DNA of 64,000 nucleotides, taken from positions 1-64,000 of the forward strand of contig JBAMJV010008020.1 of the NCBI GenBank assembly GCA_037951105.1, in the 5' to 3' direction. Source of the stretch: Echinarachnius parma. Lineage: Eukaryota > Echinodermata > Echinoidea > Clypeasteroida > Echinarachniidae. The position numbers were made by a program, and so were the translations under genes. Within the stretch, counting starts at the first letter, position 1; every line of letters starts with the position of its first letter. The notes beneath the pieces were generated by a model. That model was not told the DNA's origin. It searched no databases and worked only from the letters and a program-made list of their open reading frames with translations. Below are positions 57,301-64,000 of the stretch, in pieces.

Positions 57301-60300
57301 GCAGCCACCATGTTAATTACGATGCCATAATAATACCCACATACCTCTTTTTAAGAATCAGGAATACCTCGTACTCGATATCTCTAATATAGATAAGATA
57401 GAGACCATCTCCAATCCTGTTTAGAAAAACAACAAATGAAAACTTACTGTATACACGGTTTTGATGCAATACAATATAAATTGTCCGTTGACATTATATT
57501 TTATAAGTGAGTTAAAAGGTACACTTGAGTATTGGTACTTCCCGAAATGCCCCTTGATACTAAATTGGTTAGTTTGAATTATATATATGAAAGTTCTTTG
57601 AATAAAACATGTAAAATGAGAATCATTCCCTTTCAAATGCTCTCATAGTTGAACAATTTTATTTCAATATATATATTTTTGTTTTAAAGTCTAGCGGCCG
57701 GGGGACATTTTGACTTTTTAGAAAAATAGAAAAATGCTTATAGACTACTTGGAAAAAAAATCTAAATGGGTTTTTAAATAGTTGTTGATGATATCTCTAT
57801 TGAATCATTATTTTAACAAAACATTCAATGCACAATTTTGTATGAAAACTTGGCAAAAACCAATGAGATTTTAGGAAGCGCCCTCCTAAGTTGTAAGGGC
57901 TCTTTTTTAATTTTTTTAAAATGATAACAAGGTTTTTACTTAGTAGTTTGTAATTGTGTATACCTTTCGAGCATGATGGAGTTATAACTATTAGTTTGTA
58001 CCGTAATGATGCAGTTTTTGGTTACTAAAGTTAAGTTTGACCAATACTCAACTATCCCTTTAATTTAGTTCATTAATCATAAAGTATTCAATATAAAATC
58101 TGCAATGTTGTATTTATTTGCTAGGATTCATTTCCAACGCCAAATAATTTAATTGTTATTCAAGCATAATTTGATAGTTACAATACCTCTTGGATTAAAA
58201 TAAATTTATATTTTCTAAATTTAATTTGAATCCAAATAATTTACTTTAAAATCCACGGGATTTACCTTTAAAATCCAATCGGGACTCAGGATAATGAAAT
58301 TTCCTTTGGATTTAGATTTCAGTTTTTGAAATTAAGGGAGATATGTGTTTACACGTGACATTTGTTCCCGTGGAAGAACGCCTCAACCCTAAAAAGACTG
58401 GGCTATTTTTAACCTTTAAAAAACGGGGGGAGGGGGCTAAAAGGCCCCCCCCCCCTAAGATCTTGGCAACCGAAACTCCGATCGACTCCAAATTTGGCAT
58501 GGTGATAGACGTCTATAAGATCTACAATATTGCATAGTTAAAAAATTGTATTTAATTACAATATGCTAATTAGAGCTAATTAATTATGCAAATGTTTTTT
58601 TTTGGTGGATTTTTTGTATTTTTCTCGGCAACCGAAACTTCGATCGACTCCGAATTTGGCATGGTGATAGATGTCCATGAGCTCTACAATATTGCATAGA
58701 TAAAGTTTTCTTTTTAATTAAAATACTAATTAGAGCTAATTAATTATGCAGAAATTGTATTTTTTTGTTGTATTTTGGATATTTTTCTTTATACAGTCAA
58801 ACCTGCTAATGCGACCACCTGTCTATAGCGACCACCTGCTCATAACGACCGCTCTATGGTCCCCCGTGAAAAATCATGTGTTAAGCGACCTGCGTAATGC
58901 GACCACCTGCCTAACGCGACCAGCGACCACCCCATTTGGGTCCCGACGCATGTTTAAACCTGTGTATAGCGACCAAAAATAGCGATTGAGCGACCAAGGC
59001 ACCAAGAAGTGAAGGCTCAAATTCTGAGCATGTCAATGCACAAAACAATTAATTAAAAAGGCCTAATCGACACCAAGTGCTTCAGACTCATAAACAAAGA
59101 TTATTCGTTCCCTTCACTGCAGTACCTAATGCTGATCCTGAAATGCGTCACACAAAGACACTTTACTCAACATCACAACCGAATCTGACATCTAACAAGT
59201 ATTGTAATAGCCTAGGCGGGGTGTTTCCCCATGTTTCTAATTATGTTCAATGATAATTCGTGACCAAACGATGCATCTTGACTTCAGAATTCTATAGAAA
59301 ACTCTTTATGAGCATGTAAAAGTGCAGGTGAATCTCTCTAGTCTATTGATGAGTAAATAAATTGACACGTTTGCAATTTTAATTTCACGTATAAAACAAA
59401 GATAATCGTACAAGTAATATCATTTGAAATGTAATGCCAATTCATGTATAATTTCAATTTTGTATTTGATTATGCATGCAACAAACACTTGAATAAACTA
59501 CTACCACGAGCGTGTACCGATGCCATTTAATTACACATGTGCATAATGGGCATGATATTATGCGACTGGAAATTCAAAATGGCGGCCTACCTGTCTAATA
59601 CGACCACCTGTCCATAGCGGCCACTTTTCGCCGGTCCCTTGAGTGGTCGCTATAGACAGGTTTGACTGTATATGGTGATTCTTATGAAACAAAAATGTGT
59701 TCCTGGTACAATATACATGCTAAGATTATATAAATTTACACAATATCTGATAAAACAACAGGATAATCATGAAAATTGATTTAGTTTTACTGTTTTTTAT
59801 GTTTTTCTTTATTTTTATGTTTTTCTTTATTTTTATGTTTTTCTTTGTTTTTCTTTGTTTTATTCTTTATATATTGTATTGTTTTATGCAAATGAGAATG
59901 TAATAAGTTTTATTCACCATGCCAAAGATGGGTATAAAACTGCACCATAAAAGGTGCATCTGAAAACTCTGTATGTTATATATGGAAGAATTAAAACCAA
60001 ATTTAATTTTCAGTCACACGCGGTCGCAAAATGTTACATAACACCCGGATCGTTGACCCGGTGTGCACGAATCTGGTATCAAAAGATGCGCAAGACTCTA
60101 AGAAAAAAAGTCATGAAGTGGCAATGTAAAATATTTAAGCATTGCGAAGTAATCGCGAAAATAGAGAAGGGGGGGGGGGGGGGGCTAAATCAGCCCCTCA
60201 GTCTTTTTAGGGTTAACCCTCTGAATGCCAATTAAAATGCAGAGGTCCACCTGACTTCTTCAGGCAATTTTACCTCGATACCTTGATCCCCCAAACTGAA

Positions 60301-61207
60301 CGGAAGGCCAGTATGATAGTCAAGGGCATCGTTGTATAAAGCGATACAATCGATTATAAGTTACAATCAATTGTAAGTCAGAAAATTTGCGATTTTCACC
60401 CAATCAGATTTGTGCATTTAGAACACATGATCTGACTAATACAACACATTGTAACTTACAATCGAGCGGGGCCCTGATGCCCCAGTGTCTATTCATTTAA
60501 TACCACACTGAGTGTGTAGATGAGTCTCACTTTACTGTGTGCATTGGAGAACAAGCCAATACATGTATCTAATTATATGAATATACTGTGGTTATATTTG
60601 GATTAATGATATCAAAACGCGTTGAACTATGATAGTCTTGATATAATATCGCACATCTCACTATTGGCTACGGTCGACGCACTCTTTGAAATTGTCTAGT
60701 GAGATCCACGTGTTTGTAAATATAAGTAGTTACTGATTGAAATACATAATTGAAATTATTGCTTTGCGGTACATTTTTGTTTGCAGTTGGCGAAACCGTA
60801 TAGGCACGTCAAGGCGAGGCAAGTCGCCATCAGGGCAGGACGATACATGTAGTCGTCAACTCGAGACACCCATGATAAGTTATCAAGAGCCAGTCAGGAA
60901 GCCCACAGATGAGTTCTCTTCAGCTCCTCTAACCCATACCTATCATCAGAATGACGTTAACACTCCACCTCATTTAACAGATCCCTCGCGCGTTTATGCC
61001 GATATACGTGAGGGAGCGCCCGGAAATGCAGCAATTACCATGGTAACTGCGTCATCAGAAGTCGCATTTCACCTTTACGAGGGTGTTGGTCCACCTCTTG
61101 CTAAGAAAGAAGAAGACACACACGTTGACTACTATGAGACACCCATTGTTAAGGAAGAATGGGACAGAGACGCTGATGACTATGAGACTTATTCTTATGA
61201 GAAGTAA
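33062..61207 (+). CDS. RPTP-like FN3 receptor without phosphatase domain, type I membrane protein (9 exons, 5'-partial)
   Basis: Exons 33062-33315, 35287-35362, 35992-36098, 36752-36968, 37601-37691, 48726-48966, 53621-53660, 56981-57095 and 60787-61207 join phase-consistently into 519 codons plus stop. Seen: FN3 domain 1 (SLTVEWQSP...NYSVQVAAES), FN3 domain 2 (MTISWSQPEY...YEAYVLAATKIGYGESS), an RPTP-type membrane-proximal domain (SYIAARVSKDELP, VGDNVTYGGNYNAPL), a candidate furin site RCRR, one TM helix and a tail of about 138 aa with nine tyrosines. The ectodomain order matches receptor tyrosine phosphatases, but no catalytic HCxxGxGR motif occurs. Ligand and pathway are unknown. The tail could recruit SH2 proteins. 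No signal-peptide exon was found. It may be an isoform or paralogue of a phosphatase, or a separate receptor. Confidence 0.85.
33340..33560. repeat. 'GGCC-ACT' degenerate dispersed repeat
   Basis: GGGCCACCAG and GGGCCACTGG phrases, with GGCCATCTGGCCC; same family as 12341-12530 and 53216-53590. Confidence 0.5.
33604..34500 (+). mobile_element. L2-like LINE, 5'-truncated, with intact C-terminal ORF
   Basis: The open frame 33617-34339 encodes the RT thumb and C-terminus: RDLGILLDSNLTLQQHI, DYCNSLLAGLP, LHWLPIQQRISFKILLL, APTLWNNLPIDIR. The 3' tail has CAGCGCTTAGAAACATT, AAGCGCTATTTAAATGATG and TATTATT repeats. These are hallmarks of L2/CR1-type LINEs. The tail matches 10482 onward. The open frame spans 240 codons, so the insertion is fairly young. 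Confidence 0.9.
34745..35255. mobile_element. 'CCTGTCTATAAAGG' MITE with a nested fold-back
   Basis: Left CTGTAAAACCTGTCTATAAA and later GTGGTCTTTATAGACAG, then ATGATCAGGTGGTCACTTG, define an imperfect element. Nested at about 34843-35119 is a second element with arms sharing TTGAACTTAACTCTAAGTTG-like and GAAAGCCATT sequence in opposite orientation. Confidence 0.6.
35287..35362 (+). CDS. Receptor exon b: end of FN3 domain 1
   Basis: Acceptor GTAACAG, donor GTATGT, phase 0 to 1. Encodes VAAESIIGIGNESPRRPLIQ and then LASEG, the G-strand of FN3 domain 1. The GNES sequon may be glycosylated. Confidence 0.85.
35380..35975. other. Intron b, AT-rich
   Basis: The first part (TTTAATTTATTTCAATTAAA) resembles a LINE 3' end on the minus strand. 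No gene. Confidence 0.4.
35992..36098 (+). CDS. Receptor exon c: first half of FN3 domain 2
   Basis: Acceptor GTTTTCAG, donor GTATTA, phase 1 to 0. Encodes PSAPIDLSVSQITKASMTIS, the core Trp, QPEYPRGVIVGYK. Classical FN3 P-x-x-P-x-x-L and W-x-x-P patterns. Confidence 0.9.
36099..36751. other. Intron c
   Basis: AT-rich; I see no repeat or gene. Confidence 0.4.
36752..36968 (+). CDS. Receptor exon d: second half of FN3 domain 2
   Basis: Acceptor TTTTCAG, donor GTATAT, phase 0 to 1. Encodes IAYKVIRKPYDRSFVPKGYF, TFTSLDPATEYEAYVLAATK, IGYGESSEHVKAVTEPPAPE. L-x-P-x-T-x-Y is the usual FN3 E-F turn. Confidence 0.93.
37601..37691 (+). CDS. Receptor exon e: start of membrane-proximal domain
   Basis: Acceptor TTACGCAG, donor GTAAGG, phase 1 to 2. 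Encodes LPVPDIPEIQRSPDNTPVIM and FNTVDSPFVT. Proline-rich inter-domain linker plus two strands, as after the last FN3 of RPTPs. Confidence 0.85.
38410..38486. repeat. Short palindrome formed by an RT motif and its inverted copy
   Basis: AGTAACTATAGGCCAATAT on the plus strand (encoding SNYRPIS) is followed within 10 bp by its near-exact complement. Arms are about 35 bp. Confidence 0.85.
38891..40070. mobile_element. 1.2-kb TIR element nested in the 2.7-kb element
   Basis: TACAGGGAATATCAAAAAAA (left) and its counterpart ending ACGCCCTGTA (right), arms of about 200 bp with GACAAAAACAGTCGG-like and AATGGTCTCATGTATCAAG-like sequence. TA target. Similar in style to 19072-20269. Confidence 0.85.
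39179..39768. mobile_element. Innermost element: 'AGGCGTACCCAGG' MITE with G/C-rich minisatellite
   Basis: Left ATAGGCGTACCCAGGGGGG, right CCTGGATACGCCACT. In between, about three units with GGTCTCGAAAATG, CACCCCC and TACAGGATTCTCAACCACT recur. ORFs here are repeat artefacts. Confidence 0.75.
41557..43090 (-). pseudogene. LINE ORF1-like remnant, split by a MITE
   Basis: Minus strand reads MLKKAVESLASKLRDVEDHL and a following coiled-coil, then (in other frames) FRIVGIPESRGDERED-like and a segment toward 41560, resembling L1-type ORF1 coiled coil plus RRM-like core. 42660-43069 gives a Pro/Ser-rich N-terminal portion. Frames are broken. Moderate certainty. Confidence 0.6.
42096..42654. mobile_element. 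TTAA MITE, family D, complete reference copy
   Basis: 559 bp between TTAA at 42092-42095 and 42655-42658. Ends AGGGATAGTTGAG and CTAAACTATCCCT. Internal landmarks: GAGAGCGCTA, GATGAGTGTTTAGAGAG, GCATGGTGGAGTTATAACTA. No ORF. Other copies: 7945-8158, 23428-26522, 47984-48490, 51362-52631, 54290-55117, 57516-58059 and 63246-63786. Confidence 0.93.
43481..45106. mobile_element. Tc1-like transposon remnant, fold-back of transposase N-terminus
   Basis: TA-flanked TIRs CACTGTTGGTCATAAA and complement. On the minus strand (44850-44536) is a Tc1-like DNA-binding domain: HFVGTSQVTVCKIIRGYREE, GRPRWTTRIDDCKLLNLCRR. The plus strand near 43685-44090 carries an inverted, further decayed copy of the same segment. 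The catalytic DDE domain is absent. The two arms are separated by a MITE at 44138-44517. Confidence 0.85.
44138..44517. mobile_element. AGGGATCTAG-family MITE, copy 2
   Basis: Matches 14980-15622. Right TTAA at 44518-44521; the left site is mutated to ATAA. Inserted at the centre of the Tc1-like element. Confidence 0.85.
45629..47064 (-). pseudogene. Ancient LINE ORF2 fragments
   Basis: Minus strand, in order from 47064 down: HLKHVKDSEPGKYG, GLPRQSLTL-type sequence, EINGHFAQICSSLSPLD, SRLNCEFAYKLSEPL, then AVDFCKTFNHVNHTIAIN, FGVPEGTKVGPIIF and KLLGVTI. These are RT motifs of a different LINE family from 21245-29225. Stops and frameshifts are frequent. The FADD box is lost. Confidence 0.75.
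47385..47979. mobile_element. TTAA MITE, AGGGACAG family
   Basis: TTAA at 47381-47384 and 47980-47983 flanks AGGGACAGTCCCTCTTTG and AAAGAGGGAATGTCCCT. Shares its right TTAA with the next MITE. Confidence 0.85.
47984..48490. mobile_element. TTAA MITE, family D, inverted copy
   Basis: Begins AGGGATAGTTGAGTATTGG immediately after the shared TTAA, in reverse orientation to the 42-kb copy, with TTATAGCTTCACCATGC inside. Ends near TTAA at 48491-48494. Confidence 0.85.
48580..48640 (+). pseudogene. Upstream ghost copy of the membrane-proximal exon
   Basis: ATGAAAGTTGACCGAAAGTA parallels GTTAAAGTGGACCGAAAGTA of the real exon at 48726, followed by an aligned but altered NRCRR-coding region. There are substitutions in the splice acceptor. 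Confidence 0.8.
48726..48966 (+). CDS. Receptor exon f: RPTP-like membrane-proximal domain with furin-like site
   Basis: Acceptor TTATACAG, donor GTAAGA, phase 2 to 0. Encodes HVLVKVDRKYPANRCRRDSE, PNSYIAARVSKDELPLLLSV, GDNVTYGGNYNAPLQEGVDY and TGVASDTGEM. RCRR at 48766-48777 fits the furin consensus and is located as in RPTPs. One sequon (NVT). Confidence 0.93.
49075..49480 (+). pseudogene. Two downstream ghost copies of the membrane-proximal exon
   Basis: Copy 1 (about 49086-49250) has TACAACGCACCCCTAAAG, GTACCTCATCAT and GTGAGTGACAATGGGGAAA, then matches intron sequence (GATGCGCTGTCG vs GATGCGCAGTCG). Copy 2 (about 49320-49480) has CCTACGGTGCATGGGTAA, CCTTGCAGGAGGAG, GAGTGACACTGGCGAAAT. 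Spacing about 230 bp. Both have stops and lack the donor. Confidence 0.88.
49526..50030. mobile_element. 500-bp fold-back MITE
   Basis: TTACAGCTCGGGAAATTGCC and the right-hand counterpart, with inner arms sharing ACTTGGACACGGGTA and CCAAAGTCATGCAAAA in opposite orientation. Confidence 0.8.
51362..52631. mobile_element. TTAA MITE, family D, carrying a hAT-like insertion
   Basis: AGGGGTAGTTTAG after TTAA at 51358-51361; TACTACCCCT before TTAA at 52632-52635. The left half matches the reference copy through GTGGAGTTATA. Confidence 0.85.
51818..52569. mobile_element. hAT-like element in the MITE
   Basis: CAGGGGTGTGAGA and its complement TCTCACACCCCTG, with hAT-like CAGGG start. TATAAT flanks both ends (51812-51817, 52570-52575), shorter than the usual 8 bp. 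51960-52080 resembles the right end of the hAT at 22706-23350 (GATCCGATCATCAAGGTC), so it may be a chimera. Confidence 0.8.
53216..53590. repeat. 'GGGCCACTG' degenerate dispersed repeat
   Basis: GCCACTG, TTGCCTGACCGGGCAGC and TTGCCCGACTAGGC phrases and an inverted AAACAGGTTTACAAATCC-like pair. Related to 12341 and 33340. Confidence 0.55.
53621..53660 (+). CDS. Receptor exon g: juxtamembrane linker
   Basis: Acceptor TTGCATCAG, donor GTAATT, phase 0 to 1. Encodes QSTVFGEPAEFKK. Very short (40 nt), accepted because it alone restores frame between the flanking exons with both splice sites. Confidence 0.75.
53661..54285. other. Intron g, unassigned
   Basis: AT-rich with a GC-rich patch at 54110-54200 resembling a decayed element. 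No gene. Confidence 0.4.
54290..55117. mobile_element. TTAA MITE, family D, split and truncated
   Basis: AGGGGTAGTTCAG follows TTAA at 54286-54289; after the insertion below, TAACTCCACCATGCTCG and CAAGAGGGCGCTCTC continue to 55117, where the other end is lost. Confidence 0.8.
54358..54998. mobile_element. Tc1/mariner-like MITE in family D copy
   Basis: TA-flanked CACTGGGCCCAAAAAGAAAC and complement; arms of about 100 bp. On the minus strand (54778 down) LRAALQEERNNLP resembles the C-terminal end of Tc1-type transposases; the rest is lost. About 640 bp. Confidence 0.8.
55205..55645 (+). repeat. Degenerate GTCTAAT minisatellite
   Basis: About 25 units of 15-20 bp following CATTTGGTCTAATNNC or CATTTCGTCTAATNNC (G/C alternation at one position, other bases vary). 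All are in one orientation. No ORF. Confidence 0.9.
55985..56100. repeat. G-run / C-run patch with CGTAGAC motif
   Basis: AGGGGCGTAGACAACGG, a 17-base G-run (56047-56063) and a C-run. A fragment of the 19638-type hairpin MITE is possible. A TG microsatellite follows at about 56113-56130. Confidence 0.5.
56571..56770. repeat. Degenerate CCCTAA-like (telomere-like) array
   Basis: Irregular units such as AACCCTAAC, AACCCTTACC, AACCATAACC; the exact CCCTAA hexamer occurs only a few times. All on one strand. It ends about 210 bp before the TM exon. Confidence 0.7.
56981..57095 (+). CDS. Receptor exon h: transmembrane helix
   Basis: Donor GTACGT, phase 1 to 2. Encodes ISLKSSNVAIPWVLAG then SLTVLIICGCIFLAYYFHLG, an uncharged stretch of about 25 residues fit for one helix. 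Two in-frame acceptors exist, ending at 56971 and 56980, differing by three codons. The plus-strand frame of 56937-57206 is a shadow. Confidence 0.85.
57096..57515. other. Start of intron h, unassigned
   Basis: AT-rich; no gene or repeat recognised. Confidence 0.4.
57516..58059. mobile_element. TTAA MITE, family D
   Basis: TTAA at 57512-57515 and 58060-58063. Left end diverged (AAGGTACACTTGAG), right end CTCAACTATCCCT intact. Contains AGGAAGCGCCCTCC and GATGGAGTTATAACTA. Confidence 0.85.
58385..60215. mobile_element. 'AACCCTAAAAAGACTG' TIR element with G/C-run ends
   Basis: Left AACCCTAAAAAGACTGGG followed by GGGGGGAGGGGGCTAAA and C-run; right end its complement with a 16-base G-run (60169-60184). 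Two units of about 165 bp start at CGGCAACCGAAACT (58628) and TTGGCAACCGAAACTCC (58465). It is split by the element below. Confidence 0.85.
58794..59668. mobile_element. TA-flanked 'CAGTCAAACCTG' MITE
   Basis: CAGTCAAACCTGCTAATGCG and GCTATAGACAGGTTTGACTG, flanked by TA (58792-58793, 59669-59670). GCGACCACCTG is tandemly repeated near the left end and at the right. Mariner-type; no transposase. Confidence 0.88.
60216..60786. other. End of intron h
   Basis: Unassigned; no gene or repeat recognised. Confidence 0.4.
60787..61207 (+). CDS. Receptor exon i: cytoplasmic tail and stop
   Basis: Acceptor TTTGCAG, phase 2; TAA at 61205-61207. Encodes a basic stop-transfer start (WRNRIGTSRRGK), then nine tyrosines including SYQEP, RVYADI, HLYEGVGPPL, DYYETPI and DYETYSYEK. 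Several sit in acidic contexts favoured by tyrosine kinases and as Y-x-x-hydrophobic SH2 sites. No PTP, kinase or death-domain motif. Confidence 0.88.
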
Positions 61208-62117
61208 TAACGTGGATCCTGATGTTCCCTTGAATATTAGCCTTACACTATTAGCCGTTCACATTCCATATAATTATATATGTTAAGTCTAGGAACTATG
61301 TTGTCTTGTTCATATGATAATGATGATGATGATGTTATTGTTATTGATAATGATGATGATGATGATGATGATGACGATGATGATGATGATGATGATAATT
61401 ATAATGATGATGATAATAATACTAACAAAACACTAATAATATACTCGACTTATATATAGCGCCTAATCTGATTGATAATCATCTCTAAGCGCTGTACAAC
61501 GATATTACTACACTCATTATTGCGCTTTACACTGATATTATATTTTCATGATTTGTTCCAAAGTTTTTCATTCTAATGTATTTCCACGAGCGTGCTCTAT
61601 GGAGGCAGATGCAGAGCCGTATTAGTAAGATGGGCGAACTCTGATCTTATGTATGGAGTGCTCACTGTTGATTTCATTTTGATGATGACAGTTGCACACC
61701 GATTTAAATTTTTATAAAAGTGATCCATTAACTTTGTCAGATTTAGCCAAACTCGCTTGGAGCTTCAACATCTTATACCTTATTGTTTGGTTTATGGTTG
61801 TAACCAAAATCATTTGCCAGTATAATGCCATAGTGGCGGCCTGGTTGTTCAATAGTGCAGAACCAGCCGCTATAAAAAAAAAACAGCTATCCCTGCATTC
61901 ATGCGATCTCTCAATAGTTCTTGATTATTATCATGCATTTGTTGTTGATTTTGTTTTGTAGTTATAATGAATTTGTATTTGTGTTTATATAGGCTTGCTA
62001 GGTCATGTTCATAATTAATAATTAAAAATGTTTATTGCAGCATTAGTAAACATGTTTTGTTAAACAATTACACAGCTTCAAGATGTATGCAGATTGAGAA
62101 TTATTTGAATGGAAATC
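61208..62117 (+). other. 3' flank of the receptor gene with microsatellite and repeats
   Basis: GAT/GATGAT microsatellite at 61318-61420; a TATAGCGCCTAA...CTAAGCGCTGTACAA retroposon-tail motif at 61440-61500; the dispersed repeat family at 61720-61810. The 3' UTR end is not resolved. Confidence 0.65.
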
Positions 62118-62460
62118 TTATATAATTGTGTTTTTTCAACTCTGCGTCCTCTTTTTCTCACTTTTTTTTCTTCTCTCTCTCTCTTGCATGCTTGATTTCC
62201 ACCTCTTTCTCTATTTATGGCTTTCTTTCTCTATACCGTACACTTTTCTCTTTCTTTCTTGCTCTTTTTTCTTTTCTTCCATTCTCTTTCCCTGTCTTTC
62301 TTTCCTGCTTCCCTTTTACCTCTCTTTCTCTTAATAATTATCCCCTTCCTTTCCTCCAGCCTCCTCTCAATCAGATTAACTCTCTCTTTATCCTTATACT
62401 TTCTATTTTGCTCCATAGCCGTCTTAAACTCCTCCCTCTCCTTGTTTCACCGCTGTTTTG
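62118..62460 (+). repeat. Polypyrimidine tract
   Basis: About 340 bp dominated by CTTT/CTCT on the plus strand with very few purines, yielding artefact ORFs on both strands. Potential triplex-forming mirror tract. Confidence 0.8.
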
Positions 62461-62629
62461 AGGACTTGTATAATTGAACGTTAGTATATTCTTGCTGTAT
62501 ATTATATAATGCTTCTTCGTCATTTGTATGATTATTGTAATAGTGTTTAATGTGCATCAGTTTTTGTGTATAATTATATGTTTACGATTCATACGTGTAT
62601 TTTTCATGTATATATGAATACTATTATGT

Positions 62630-62710
62630 ACCATGTTCATTGTAGGTCTCCGGACCTTTGTATCATGTTTGTTATCATACCGGAAATAAATTTAAATAAA
62701 TAAATAAACG
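62630..62710 (+). repeat. Retroposon-like 3' end with AAAT tail
   Basis: GTCTCCGGACCTTTGTATCA, then CCGGAAATAAATTTAAATAA and AAAT units. It could be a LINE tail or a polyadenylation region (AATAAA). Confidence 0.55.
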
Positions 62711-63241
62711 TAGTTGATAACATTTCATTATCCATTTATTGTCAAATTATAACATATCAATTGAACATATCTTCTCAAATATCAGGAATTACAATTCCTA
62801 AAAGTATGAAGAATTAAATGGATCACGTTTAAAACCAACACTTAATATTGTAATACTACAAATACCAATCATTGGATTCTGTATAAATAAACACATTAAT
62901 TGCCGGTTGTTTAATAAAATGTGCATGGATCAACAAAGCAATGTCGTATTACTTATAAATGTCTTGGTGAAGTATGTGAAATACAAAACTTAACAGCTAA
63001 AACTGCTCAAGCTGATAGCTCACTTAATTGATATAATTATGTAACTATCAGGAATTAATGATTACGCTGTACATGGATCTGCGTAAACATCATAATTATG
63101 TCACCATCTGTTTTAGAACATTTTGTCTTATAATCTTTATGGGAAAATTATCAAAATTGCGTAAATATGCAATTGTCTCAGCGTTATCAGCTAATATGTA
63201 ATTTAGTATGCATATGAAATGCATTAGTTAAGAAGCATAGG
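62711..63241. other. Unassigned AT-rich sequence
   Basis: No gene. ACGCTGTACAT recurs at about 63068 and 63890, hinting at a repeat cut by the MITE below. Confidence 0.4.
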
Positions 63242-63245
63242 TTAA

Positions 63246-63786
63246 AAGGATGGTTGAGTTTTGGTATAGAGGGCGATTCAATAATTTTTGTTGTGAGGTA
63301 AGGAAAAAATTAGTGTACAATTTGGAAGAGCACACCACTTTTATTACAGAATCAACCTTATTTGATCAAAATTGGTTCAGAGACGGCTAAAATATCCTTA
63401 AATATAACAATTTGTAATTATTGTGGGATCCCACAGTACTTCAATCATTTTGACGCAGCCGTTGAAAAAAATGTAAAATGCTTTATATACTTTTGAAAAA
63501 AAAATGTACAAAAGATGTTTTCAAGTGGTTGTTAATGATCTCTCTATTTAATCGGTATGCACAATATTTCGTTAAAAATGGTTGAAGCCAATGTATTTTT
63601 AGATTTCTTGTCAATTCTTGTCAATTTTCTAACGCCTCTATTTGAATGATAACAGGCCTTTTACTTCGTCGAGTGTAATTTTGTTATACATTTCGAGCAT
63701 GGTGGAGTTATAATTATTAGTTTGTAATGTTACGATTCAAGTTTTGGTTACTAAAATTAAGTTTGACCAAAAAGGCAACTATCCCT
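63246..63786. mobile_element. TTAA MITE, family D
   Basis: TTAA at 63242-63245 and 63787-63790. AAGGATGGTTGAGTTTTGG (left, diverged) and CAACTATCCCT (right). Confidence 0.85.
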
Positions 63787-64000
63787 TTAAGCTATGACGT
63801 GTGCGAAATTACAAGATGTAACGACAAATGTTTGTCAAACTAATAAGGAACATAAATGTGTATATAATATGTATATGGTATGAATACTTACGCTGTACAT
63901 AAACTGCACAAACATTATTTGTCTCAATTTTCTCCATTGTCTTTATATAGTCTCAATGTTCTTATATACATTTCTGAATTTAAAATTGCGTGAATGTGCA

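Noticed and set aside
62126..62477. Hydrophobic Ser/Leu/Phe ORFs as membrane proteins
   Set aside because: Overlapping frames of a polypyrimidine tract.

Overview
ORGANISM. This is eukaryotic DNA. It has spliced genes with GT-AG introns, low GC, many non-LTR retrotransposon fragments (L2/CR1-like and L1/Tx1-like), and dense non-autonomous DNA transposons. A homologue of the Polycomb cofactor AEBP2, an RPTP-like fibronectin receptor and this repeat mix suggest a non-vertebrate metazoan, most likely a marine invertebrate deuterostome such as an echinoderm. The clade is inference only. No prokaryotic, organellar or viral gene block is seen.

LAYOUT. 1-5.3 kb: three terminal-inverted-repeat (TIR) transposons; two have perfect 8-bp target duplications. 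5.3-13.0 kb (+): seven exons of an AEBP2/jing homologue, frame-consistent across every junction (308 aa from the ATG at 5324), followed to 13.7 kb by degraded tandem copies of its own last exon. 13.7-20.3 kb: MITEs and two tRNA-like SINE heads. 20.3-29.7 kb: a four-deep nest of transposons (TIR element > CR1/L2-like LINE > hAT and TTAA MITE > L1/Tx1-like LINE). 30.4-32.6 kb: a TIR element and a 156-bp tandem array. 33.06-61.2 kb (+): nine exons of a type I membrane receptor (519 aa visible, 5' end not found). It has two FN3 domains, an RPTP-type membrane-proximal domain with a furin-like RCRR site, one TM helix, and a tyrosine-rich tail with no phosphatase domain. Its introns hold a second nest (37.9-41.4 kb), a Tc1-like fold-back (43.5-45.1 kb), decayed LINEs and many MITEs. 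61.2-64 kb: 3' flank with microsatellites, a pyrimidine tract and another MITE.

MAIN OBSERVATION. Six of the sixteen recognised coding exons, in both genes, have degenerate local tandem copies of themselves ('ghost exons') in the neighbouring intron or 3' flank. These are the AEBP2 zinc-finger 2 exon (three copies), zinc-finger 3 exon (one), the next exon (one short), the terminal exon (four), the first FN3 exon (two) and the membrane-proximal exon (three). The ghosts carry stops, lost zinc ligands and deletions, and some include flanking intron. This looks like repeated small tandem duplication followed by decay. I did not see it described by any feature class.

LIMITS. All alignments were made by eye. 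Element boundaries are exact only where a target duplication is stated. The AEBP2 5' UTR exon and the 5' exons of the receptor were not found.
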